NCBI GenBank assembly: GCA_023512665.1
Contig: JAILZC010000097.1
Location: 1-5,039, forward strand
DNA length: 5,039 nt
Direction: 5' to 3'
Source of the DNA: Candidatus Bipolaricaulota bacterium
GTDB lineage: Bacteria > Bipolaricaulota > Bipolaricaulia > RBG-16-55-9 > DRXL01
Below, piece after piece: positions 1-5,039 of the stretch. Numbering within the stretch: position 1 is the first letter of the stretch; every line of letters begins with the position of its first letter. The notes under the pieces are model-generated. The model searched no databases. It worked only from the letters and a program-made list of their open reading frames with translations, and was not told the origin of the DNA. The translations under genes and the position numbers were made by a program.

Positions 1-296
1 GGGAGAATTCTTATATCCCAGCCGCCCAGGGTCGCAAAGCGCAAAAACCCCTTCTCTTCGATATAACTGATAATGAGCCCGACTTCGTCCATGTGCGCGT
101 CGAGCATGAGCGTGAAATCTGACTTCCCCTTGCGCGTGACGATGAGATTCCCCAGGGGATCGACACGCATCTCATCAGTGAGGGGCTTGACGAGCTGAGC
201 GATCACGTCGCGGACATCGTCCTCAAAGCCGGAGACGCCAAAGGCCGTCGAGAGCTGCTCGAGCAACTGAGTGCTGTCTGAGAAGTTTTTCGCCAT
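1..296 (-). CDS. M42-family metallo-aminopeptidase (TET/FrvX/YsdC-like), N-terminal part, cut by window edge
   Basis: Only the first 98 residues are present; the family is usually about 340-360 residues, so roughly 250 C-terminal residues lie beyond the left edge. The visible part has the family's N-terminal pattern in order: a helix with LLEQLSTAFGVSGFED (about residues 11-26), the DPLGNLI stretch (46-52), the metal-site segment MLDAHMDEVG (64-73) with His68 and Asp70, and FLRFATLGGWD (84-94). In the family, the His of AHxDE is a ligand of the two-metal centre. These enzymes are cytoplasmic aminopeptidases that trim short peptides, often as 12-subunit tetrahedral (TET) assemblies; homologues are frequently misannotated as endoglucanase or cellulase M. 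The remaining metal ligands and the catalytic Glu are outside the window, so activity and substrate class cannot be judged. The ATG at 296 is chosen because the conserved N-terminal helix follows closely and a TATAAT box sits only 7 nt upstream. No Shine-Dalgarno sequence is present, which suggests a leaderless message. Family assignment is secure; the exact subfamily is not. Confidence 0.93.
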   Translation of the reverse strand, partial: MAKNFSDSTQLLEQLSTAFGVSGFEDDVRDVIAQLVKPLTDEMRVDPLGNLIVTRKGKSDFTLMLDAHMDEVGLIISYIEEKGFLRFATLGGWDIRIL

Positions 297-303
297 GACA
301 AAG

Positions 304-333
304 ATTATAACTGATACCGGCGGGGAGACTCAA
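304..333 (-). promoter_or_regulatory. Promoter of the M42 peptidase gene, predicted leaderless
   Basis: Reading on the minus strand, TTGAGT (333-328) is separated by 18 nt from a perfect TATAAT (309-304). Only 7 nt separate the -10 box from the ATG at 296, so a start point at the usual distance falls on or within one or two bases of the A of the start codon. There is no purine-rich ribosome site in this space. What is seen is the boxes and spacing; that the transcript is leaderless is inferred. Confidence 0.65.
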
Positions 334-482
334 ATCTTTTTAAGGGATCTCAATGCTTCTAGCATCCAAGTCAATCCGCGCTTTCACAGCGCAGAGAAAA
401 TCCATCCTCTACCAAGAGCCGTAGGACACGTTCTGGTAGCCCTGAAGCTGCTCCGCAAGCGTCATATTGACTAAGCGCCTGA

Positions 483-506
483 GAGACCGCAACTCTACAC
501 GGTCCC
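483..506 (-). terminator. Weak hairpin downstream of the DUF418 gene, possible transcript end
   Basis: On the minus strand GGGACCG (506-500) can pair with CGGTCTC (489-483) across a 10-nt loop, giving 7 pairs including one G-T. It lies about 50 nt beyond the DUF418 stop codon, where a terminator for the fabF-DUF418 unit would be expected. No run of T follows the hairpin, so it is not a standard intrinsic terminator. It could be a processing or Rho-related 3' end, or chance. Confidence 0.2.
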
Positions 507-555
507 TGCTCCAACAGAGATCTTTTTCAGTGGAAGGTGTGGCGTTGTGCGCTGT

Positions 556-1794
556 TTAGGCGATCCGCATGGGCTGGCGCTGGCCATACGTAAGAGAGCG
601 CCACAGGCATTCTGCCGGGCCGAAGCGAAAGCGGCGTAGCCACCAGTTGCTCAGGAGCACTTGTACCATATAAATAGCGAGCGTCAACAACAATCCGACG
701 GTCACGCTGACCTGACCGTATAGCCCCAGACCATAGTTGTAAAAGATCAGTGTACAGATCACCGATTGTAACAGATAATTGCTGAGAGCCATGCGCCCTA
801 CCGCCGACAACCACCCCAGGCGCTGTCGCCACTGCTCGCGCTGGAGCAGCAGCGTCATTGCTGACAGGTAGCCCAGACAGAGGAGCGCCGGAGCCAGGAA
901 GAAAAACACCAGCGTCTGAGAAAAAACTAACAAAGAGAAATTCTTGGCCAGATGGCTCGCTAACCAGGCATAGATCCCATTGAGTGGCAGGCCCAGCAGT
1001 AGCCCTGCCCAGGCCACTCCGCGCACTAATCCCTGATGAGCTAATAAATCCTGAAAGACCCCGCGCCGACCCGCATACACCCCCAACAAGAACATAGCTA
1101 GTATAGTGGGTGCTCCAAACCACCAGAAGAGATACATCCTTCCCAATTCGCTCAAACGGTAGCGCAAGATCTCTCCAAAAGAGCCCTGGCCGTAGGCTTG
1201 CCACGCCTTCTGTGCTTCTTTCTGGAAATCAGCGAGCACCTCACGACTGACTTGCTCTAAGATCTTTGCGCTCTCCGGCACAGATGCGGCGAGCGCAAGG
1301 AGTCCTACGAAAGCAGCCATCAGTAAGATGGGGAGAGCCCAGAGCAGTCCCGCCCACACCAATATAGTACGGGGAGCGCGCTGCCGGAAGAGCAGCAAGA
1401 GAAATCCCAGCAGCGCATAGATGACGAGGATGTCGCCGCTCCAGATGAGGGTGGCGTGCACAAGCCCGATGAGCAACAACACTCCTAGACGGCGCACGTA
1501 AATCCGCTGAGCGGGCGCTCCCTGGGCTTCTAGCCGCGTGAGCTGAAGGGCAAAGCCAAGCCCAAAGAGAAAAGAGAAGGTCGAGTAGAACTTGCCTTCA
1601 GCAAGAAAAGCGATAAGCCATCGTACCGCGTGATCTACGCTTGAGAGCGTTTCGCCCGTCGCCGTTCTCAAGAATTCATACGCATAGGGCGACTTGAAGG
1701 CGGCCATGTTCACAAGCAAGATGCCCAAAAGGGCGAGGCCTCGCAGGCTATCCACGACTTCGAGCCGCTCTCGCGCAGGCTGAGCGGTAACCAT
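556..1794 (-). CDS. DUF418 (YeiB-family) multi-pass membrane protein
   Basis: A complete 412-residue protein, the usual size for DUF418/YeiB proteins. The N-terminal signature is RLEVVDSLRGLALLGILLVN (10-29): a charged D-SLRG followed at once by the first membrane segment. A second conserved block, KFYSTFSFLFGLGFA, is at 68-82, then RRLGVLLLIGLVHA with SGDIL (101-123). GRMALSNYLLQS is at 333-344, and the family's C-terminal hallmark FGPAECLWRSLTYG is at 391-404. About ten hydrophobic segments can be drawn (near 19-35, 57-84, 103-137, 143-171, 218-241, 256-278, 287-315, 332-351 and 363-383, some holding two helices), so it is an inner-membrane protein without a cleavable signal peptide. The family is uncharacterised; a transporter or acyltransferase-3-like role has been suggested from fold resemblance, but no substrate can be named here. 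It begins 4 nt after the fabF stop codon, so co-transcription with fabF is likely. The ribosome site is weak (GAAG 10 nt upstream), and a possible extra promoter lies within the end of fabF. Confidence 0.93.
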   Translation of the reverse strand: MVTAQPARERLEVVDSLRGLALLGILLVNMAAFKSPYAYEFLRTATGETLSSVDHAVRWLIAFLAEGKFYSTFSFLFGLGFALQLTRLEAQGAPAQRIYVRRLGVLLLIGLVHATLIWSGDILVIYALLGFLLLLFRQRAPRTILVWAGLLWALPILLMAAFVGLLALAASVPESAKILEQVSREVLADFQKEAQKAWQAYGQGSFGEILRYRLSELGRMYLFWWFGAPTILAMFLLGVYAGRRGVFQDLLAHQGLVRGVAWAGLLLGLPLNGIYAWLASHLAKNFSLLVFSQTLVFFFLAPALLCLGYLSAMTLLLQREQWRQRLGWLSAVGRMALSNYLLQSVICTLIFYNYGLGLYGQVSVTVGLLLTLAIYMVQVLLSNWWLRRFRFGPAECLWRSLTYGQRQPMRIA

Positions 1795-1798
1795 AATT

Positions 1799-3043
1799 CT
1801 ATATCTTCAATAATAGAATTGATGAGTTATGCCCGCCAAACCCAAAAGAGTTCGAGAGCGCAACGGCAACTTTTGCTGGACGGGCCTTGTTCGGAACGTA
1901 ATCTAAGTCACATTCAGGGTCGGGGTTGTCTAAATTGATTGTCGGCGGCAGCATCCCGTGGTCGAGCGCCATCAGCGTCGCGATCGCTTCGACGGCCCCC
2001 GCCCCGCCCAACAGATGCCCAATTTGAGATTTTGTCGAGCTGACGGCTAATTTATAGGCGTGCGCGCCGAAAAGTCTTTTAATGGCGCGCGTCTCGCTGA
2101 TGTCTCCCAAGGGGGTCGCCGTCCCGTGCGCGTTGATATAGTCAACTTCGTCAGGGCGGACGCCGGCGCGCTCCAGCGCCATGAGCATCGCTTTTCGTGC
2201 GCCCTCCCCCTGCTCGTCCGGCGCGGTGATGTGCCCCGCATCGGCGCTCATCCCAATGCTGGCCAGCTCCGCGTAGATATACGCTCCACGAGCGCGCGCG
2301 TGCTCTAGGCTCTCTAAGATCAGAATCCCTGCGCCCTCGCCCACGACAAAGCCGTCGCGATCTCTGTCGAATGGGCGCGAGGCTCTCTCTGGGGCATCGT
2401 TCCTGCGCGAGAGCGCCCCCATCTGATCAAAACCCGCAAAGGTTAGCGGGCGCGAGACCGATTCCGTCCCCCCAGCGATCATCACGTCGGCATAGCCATA
2501 GCGAATGGCATCGGCAGCCAGCCCAAGAGCGTGATTGGAGCTGGCACATGCTGAGACTACCCCGTAATTGGGCCCGCGCAGCCCCCACTCGATCGAGACC
2601 TCCCCGACAACCGCGTTGGGCATGAACGTGGGCACAAAGAACGGGCTGACCCGACCGGGCCCCTTCTGCAAGAGAATATCATAATTTTCTGTGAGGGCTT
2701 CGATGTTGCCGATCCCCGTCCCGATGACGACCCCGATGCGATCCCGGTCTGCTTGAGAGGGATCGAACCGACTATCTTCGAGGGCCAACTTCGTAGCTGC
2801 TAAGGCCAACTGGGTCGAGCGACCCAACCGGCGCGCGCGCTTCTTGTCCATGAACTGTAACGGGTCGAACTCCCGGATGTAGGCGCCGATCTTAACGGGG
2901 ATATCTCTCAGATCCACGACATCGTCGACGCGAGAAACCCCGCTCTTGCCCGTCGCCAGCCCCTCCCAAAAGGCTTCCTTGCCTGTACCAATGGGCGTGA
3001 CGACTCCAATCCCTGTGATGACCACGCGTTTCGGCTCGCTCAT
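1799..3043 (-). CDS. fabF: 3-oxoacyl-[acyl-carrier-protein] synthase II (KAS II)
   Basis: A complete 414-residue condensing enzyme, the normal FabF length. It extends an acyl chain by two carbons by condensing acyl-enzyme with malonyl-ACP in type II fatty-acid synthesis in the cytoplasm. The thiolase-fold start is [14 protein letters not shown] (6-19). The nucleophile is Cys166 in [12 protein letters not shown], followed by GGTESVSRP (191-199). The decarboxylation histidines are His306 in [11 protein letters not shown] and His343 in [14 protein letters not shown], with Lys338 just before the latter. The C-terminal gatekeeper loop is [10 protein letters not shown] (397-406) with Phe402. These sit two to three residues later than in E. 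coli FabF, and all key residues are intact. SACASS replaces the more common TACATG around the cysteine, a variation tolerated in the family. No other fab gene or acpP is nearby; the downstream neighbour is a membrane protein. The ATG at 3043 begins right before the conserved first strand, has no Shine-Dalgarno sequence, and has a promoter 10 nt upstream. Confidence 0.96.
   Translation of the reverse strand: MSEPKRVVITGIGVVTPIGTGKEAFWEGLATGKSGVSRVDDVVDLRDIPVKIGAYIREFDPLQFMDKKRARRLGRSTQLALAATKLALEDSRFDPSQADRDRIGVVIGTGIGNIEALTENYDILLQKGPGRVSPFFVPTFMPNAVVGEVSIEWGLRGPNYGVVSACASSNHALGLAADAIRYGYADVMIAGGTESVSRPLTFAGFDQMGALSRRNDAPERASRPFDRDRDGFVVGEGAGILILESLEHARARGAYIYAELASIGMSADAGHITAPDEQGEGARKAMLMALERAGVRPDEVDYINAHGTATPLGDISETRAIKRLFGAHAYKLAVSSTKSQIGHLLGGAGAVEAIATLMALDHGMLPPTINLDNPDPECDLDYVPNKARPAKVAVALSNSFGFGGHNSSILLLKI
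1810..1839 (-). promoter_or_regulatory. Possible internal promoter for the DUF418 gene, inside the fabF 3' end
   Basis: On the minus strand TTGGCG (1839-1834) is followed after 18 nt by TATTAT (1815-1810), placing a start point near 1803 and giving a leader of only about 9 nt before the ATG at 1794. The box resembles that of fabF (TATTAT) and lies similarly close to the start codon. It overlaps coding sequence and may be fortuitous, since fabF read-through alone could supply the gene. Confidence 0.35.
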
Positions 3044-3049
3044 AAACTC

Positions 3050-3058
3050 TGCTATAAT
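3050..3058 (+). promoter_or_regulatory. Extended -10 element pointing toward valS
   Basis: The plus strand reads TGCTATAAT, a perfect extended -10 (TGn plus TATAAT). The best -35 is poor (TTTCGG at 3029-3034, 18-nt spacer), but extended -10 promoters can work without one. Initiation near 3065 would give valS a leader of about 146 nt containing the inverted repeat. It overlaps the fabF -10 on the other strand, so the two start sites would be oriented back to back. Confidence 0.45.
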
Positions 3059-3082
3059 AGCTCATTCTCTCGCGTTGAGCAA
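3054..3082 (-). promoter_or_regulatory. fabF promoter, nearly leaderless
   Basis: On the minus strand TTGCTC (3082-3077) is separated by an ideal 17 nt from TATTAT (3059-3054). The ATG at 3043 is 10 nt past the -10 box, so the predicted 5' leader is only about 3-4 nt, too short for a Shine-Dalgarno site, and none is seen. The -10 lies in a near-palindrome shared with a plus-strand extended -10. A FabR/FapR-type operator was looked for and not recognised. Confidence 0.6.
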
Positions 3083-3087
3083 GGGTC

Positions 3088-3116
3088 TTGCCCGCGTGAC
3101 GTTGATCTGTTAAGAT
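3088..3116 (+). promoter_or_regulatory. valS: Alternative valS promoter candidate
   Basis: TTGCCC (3088-3093) is followed after 17 nt by TAAGAT (3111-3116), each matching consensus at four of six positions. A start near 3123 would leave a leader of about 88 nt, with the inverted repeat close to the 5' end. It has a better -35 and spacing than the extended -10 upstream, but a worse -10. Either or both could drive valS. Confidence 0.35.
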
Positions 3117-3133
3117 TATTTTCGTTCTCGTCA

Positions 3134-3188
3134 CCCTCACCTCCGCCCCCTCTCCCCTAGGAGGGAGAGAGGAGAGAAGGGGTGAGGG
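3134..3188. repeat. GC-rich imperfect inverted repeat in the valS leader (REP-like)
   Basis: Outer arms CCCTCACC (3134-3141) and GGTGAGGG (3181-3188) are perfect 8-bp complements. Inside, CTCTCCC (3150-3156) and GGGAGAG (3163-3169) pair across a 6-nt loop, and the segments between are pyrimidine-rich on one side and purine-rich on the other. The composition resembles the intergenic REP-like palindromes of the CCCTCACCCC...CTCTCCC type scattered in many bacterial genomes. There is no T run after it, so it is not an obvious terminator. It ends 22 nt before the valS start, so as RNA it would fold next to the ribosome site. Only one copy lies in the window, so repetition in the genome is inferred. 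Confidence 0.6.
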
Positions 3189-3196
3189 GCTGGAGC

Positions 3197-3201
3197 AGGA
3201 G
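3197..3201 (+). promoter_or_regulatory. valS: valS ribosome binding site
   Basis: AGGAG lies 9 nt before the ATG at 3211, a good Shine-Dalgarno match at normal spacing. It supports this start and contrasts with the minus-strand genes, which lack such a site. Confidence 0.75.
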
Positions 3202-3210
3202 CTAGGTAGC

Positions 3211-5039
3211 ATGGAACTGCCCAAGGCCTACGATCCCACGGAAGCTGAGGAGAAATGGTACGCGTTTTGGGAAGCGCAGCACTATTTTGATGGCAACGCC
3301 AACACCAACAAGAAGCCCTTCGCTATTGTAATCCCCCCGCCCAATGTCACCGGGGAACTGCACATCGGCCATGCGCTTAATAATACCCTGCAAGATATCG
3401 TCATTCGCTACAAGCGCATGGACGGTTATGAGGCGTGCTGGTTCCCCGGCACCGATCACGCGAGCATCGCCGTGCACGTCTTGATCGAGCGCGGGCTGGC
3501 CAAACGCCAACTCGATGATCTACTCAGGGAGATCGGCTACCCCGTCCCGTCGGACAAGCGTCCGCTCACGCGCTATGATCTGGGGCGAGAGTACTTTATT
3601 AGACTGGGCTGGGCCTGGAAGAACCGCTATGGCTCGAAGATTCGCGAGCAACTGCGGGCGCTGGGGTGCTCCTGCGACTGGAGGAGAGAGAGCTTTACGC
3701 TCGATGAAGCGCGCTCGCGCGCCGTGACAGAAGTGTTCGTCCGGCTGTATGAAGAGGGCTGTATCTATCGGGGAGACAGACTGATTAATTGGTGTCCCCG
3801 CTGCCAGACGGTGCTCTCCGATCTTGAGGTCGAGCACGAAGAAGCTGAGGGACAGCTCTATTATATTCGCTATCCCTTGGCTGAGGGCGAGGGCTTTGTC
3901 ACGGTGGCCACGACGCGTCCCGAAACGATGCTCGGCGACACCGGGGTTGCCGTGCACCCGGAAGATGGGCGCTACCAAGAGCTGATCGGGAAGTTCGTGA
4001 TCTTGCCCTTGCTGGGACGAAAGATCCCCATTATCGCTGACAAAGCCGTGGACAAAGAGTTCGGCACCGGCGCGGTCAAGGTCACGCCGGGGCACGATCA
4101 AACAGACTTTGAGATCGGGCGGCGCCACGGGCTCAAAGTGATTAATATCTTCAAAGCCGATGCGACGACCAACGAGCACGCCGGGCCGTACCAAGATCTC
4201 GATCGTTTGGAGGCGCGTCGCCGCGTCGTGGAGGACTTAAAAGCTCAGGGTCTCTTGGAGCGCCTCGAGCCGCACGTCCACGCCGTAGGCCACTGCCAAC
4301 GCTGCAATACTATCATCGAGCCGTTGATCTCCACCCAGTGGTTCGTCCGGATGAAGGAGCTGGCCGAGCCAGCGGTCAAAGTTATTGAATCCGGGGAGAT
4401 TCAGTTCATCCCAGAGCGGTGGACCAAGGTCTATTTCGACTGGATGAGAAATATTCGCGATTGGCCCATCTCGCGTCAGCTCTGGTGGGGCCATCGCATC
4501 CCGGCGTGGCACTGCGCCGACTGCAAGGGGATCACCGTAGCGCGCCAGGCGCCGCTAGCCTGCTCCAAGTGCGGCTCGAAAAATATCTCCCAAGATGAGG
4601 ACGTCTTGGACACATGGTTTAGTTCGGCGCTCTGGCCCTTCTCGGTGATGGGCTGGCCCGACGATACCCCGGAACTGCGCTATTTCTACCCCACGCAGCT
4701 CTTGAGCACCGGGCACGATATCATATTCTTTTGGGTCGCGCGGATGATCATAATGGGGCTGCATTTTATGAAGAAGATCCCGTTCGAGCGGGTCTTCTTC
4801 CACCCAATCATCAGAGACGAGCGCGGCCAGAAGATGAGCAAATCCAAGGGGAACGTCATTGACCCATTAGAAATGAAAGAGAAGTACGGCATGGACGCGT
4901 TGCGGCTGACGCTCGCGGCACTCTGCGCCCAAGGCAAAGAGATGCGCCTCTCCCTCCAAGACATCGAGGGGTACAAGAAGTTCTTGAATAAATTATGGAA
5001 CGCCGCGCGGTTCGCTCTGATGAATCTGGGCCCCAGCAC
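3211..5039 (+). CDS. valS: Valyl-tRNA synthetase, N-terminal 609 residues, cut by window edge
   Basis: A class Ia synthetase that charges tRNA-Val with valine in the cytoplasm. The frame is open without interruption to the right edge; the family is usually about 860-900 residues, so roughly 260-290 residues (most of the anticodon-binding domain and the C-terminal coiled coil) are missing. In order: the ATP site [14 protein letters not shown] (HIGH at 51-54), PGTDHASIA (79-87), and the editing-domain signatures [10 protein letters not shown] (234-243) and [16 protein letters not shown] (285-300). These are followed by [18 protein letters not shown] (418-435), [12 protein letters not shown] (467-478) and KMSKS (541-545). 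The VTPxHD and [11 protein letters not shown] signatures favour valine over isoleucine or leucine enzymes. Four Cys-x-x-Cys pairs (195/198, 362/365, 435/438, 451/454) could form two zinc sites, as known in related class Ia enzymes. Between TDHA and the DLGRE motif (123-127) the protein has about 16-20 more residues than familiar homologues. The start is fixed by AGGAG 9 nt upstream and the typical ELPKAYDP opening. Confidence 0.97.
   Translation, partial: MELPKAYDPTEAEEKWYAFWEAQHYFDGNANTNKKPFAIVIPPPNVTGELHIGHALNNTLQDIVIRYKRMDGYEACWFPGTDHASIAVHVLIERGLAKRQLDDLLREIGYPVPSDKRPLTRYDLGREYFIRLGWAWKNRYGSKIREQLRALGCSCDWRRESFTLDEARSRAVTEVFVRLYEEGCIYRGDRLINWCPRCQTVLSDLEVEHEEAEGQLYYIRYPLAEGEGFVTVATTRPETMLGDTGVAVHPEDGRYQELIGKFVILPLLGRKIPIIADKAVDKEFGTGAVKVTPGHDQTDFEIGRRHGLKVINIFKADATTNEHAGPYQDLDRLEARRRVVEDLKAQGLLERLEPHVHAVGHCQRCNTIIEPLISTQWFVRMKELAEPAVKVIESGEIQFIPERWTKVYFDWMRNIRDWPISRQLWWGHRIPAWHCADCKGITVARQAPLACSKCGSKNISQDEDVLDTWFSSALWPFSVMGWPDDTPELRYFYPTQLLSTGHDIIFFWVARMIIMGLHFMKKIPFERVFFHPIIRDERGQKMSKSKGNVIDPLEMKEKYGMDALRLTLAALCAQGKEMRLSLQDIEGYKKFLNKLWNAARFALMNLGPS

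Larger units (their letters stand above)
297..555. other. Intergenic region between DUF418 gene and M42 gene, no convincing gene
   Basis: Apart from the M42 promoter at its left end, I find no recognisable gene here. In the minus-strand frame of the DUF418 gene, reading continues 48 codons past its TAA (558-556) to a TAG (411-409), then 22 more codons to a TAA (342-340). Within this frame are tiny open frames from ATG 465 (18 codons) and from ATG 405 (21 codons; AGAGG lies just upstream, but too close for a good ribosome site). Neither resembles a protein I know. Two small hairpins can be drawn: 483-506 and 378-392 (5-bp stem GCGCT/AGCGC, loop TTCAC). The region may be plain spacer, a 3' untranslated region or a decayed fragment; nothing distinguishes these. 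Confidence 0.5.

Noticed and set aside
271..474. A plus-strand 67-codon open frame starting with GTG antisense to the M42 start
   Set aside because: It overlaps the conserved M42 N-terminus and its promoter, lacks a ribosome site and resembles nothing known.
527..1204. A long minus-strand open frame overlapping the DUF418 gene in another frame
   Set aside because: It has low-complexity Gly/Ser/Ala-rich translation with no motif, and it is a frame shadow of the well-supported DUF418 gene.
3134..3188. The inverted repeat as an intrinsic terminator
   Set aside because: No T run follows the hairpin in either orientation, and it lies inside the valS leader, upstream of both divergent genes.
3059..3210. 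T-box riboswitch in the valS leader
   Set aside because: Synthetase genes often carry T-boxes, but the conserved T-box sequence (AGGGTGGNACCGCG) and an antiterminator/terminator pair are absent, and the leader is too short.
2892..3224. A minus-strand open frame crossing the inverted repeat and the fabF start
   Set aside because: Its translation is a Ser/Pro-rich product of the palindrome followed by out-of-frame fabF; it is the usual spurious frame produced by such repeats.
3520..4194. A 224-codon open frame antisense to valS, with other antisense frames at 4237-4512 and 4555-5039
   Set aside because: These are opposite to conserved ValRS motifs and match no family I recognise; they are typical antisense shadows of GC-rich coding sequence.
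3211..5039. Assignment of the plus-strand synthetase as IleRS or LeuRS
   Set aside because: The [25 protein letters not shown] and KVTPxHD combination is the valine-type set, so ValRS is preferred.

Overview
This 5-kb window looks like ordinary chromosomal DNA of a bacterium, moderately GC-rich (estimated by eye). It carries four protein-coding genes. Two are cut by the window edges and two are complete. No mobile element, CRISPR array, tRNA or rRNA gene is visible. The gene set and the Cys-pair-rich valyl-tRNA synthetase (ValRS) would fit a deep-branching, possibly thermophilic lineage (Chloroflexota- or Bipolaricaulota-like), but this is only an impression. The sequence alone does not settle the taxonomy.

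Layout. On the minus strand, reading right to left from 3043, a fabF-type 3-oxoacyl-ACP synthase II gene (3043-1799) is followed after 4 nt by a DUF418/YeiB-family membrane protein gene (1794-556). After a 259-nt gap comes the first 98 codons of an M42-family metallo-aminopeptidase (296 to the left edge). On the plus strand, a divergent valS (valyl-tRNA synthetase) starts at 3211 and runs off the right edge after 609 codons. The 167-nt fabF/valS intergenic region holds divergent promoter candidates and a 55-bp imperfect GC-rich inverted repeat just upstream of valS.

How the pieces relate. The genes are housekeeping functions that do not form one pathway: fatty-acid elongation, an uncharacterised membrane protein, peptide breakdown and tRNA charging. 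fabF and the DUF418 gene are probably co-transcribed. The most distinctive feature is regulatory. In front of the M42 gene and fabF, good -35/-10 pairs lie so close to the ATG that the transcripts would be leaderless or nearly so, and neither gene has a Shine-Dalgarno sequence. valS, by contrast, has a clear AGGAG ribosome site and a leader of roughly 90-150 nt containing the inverted repeat. The fabF -10 box lies in a near-palindrome (GCTATAATAGC) that also reads as a perfect extended -10 (TGCTATAAT) toward valS. One short sequence may therefore fire in both directions.

I found no convincing new biological system. The findings are modest observations on promoter architecture, a ValRS insertion and intergenic structure.
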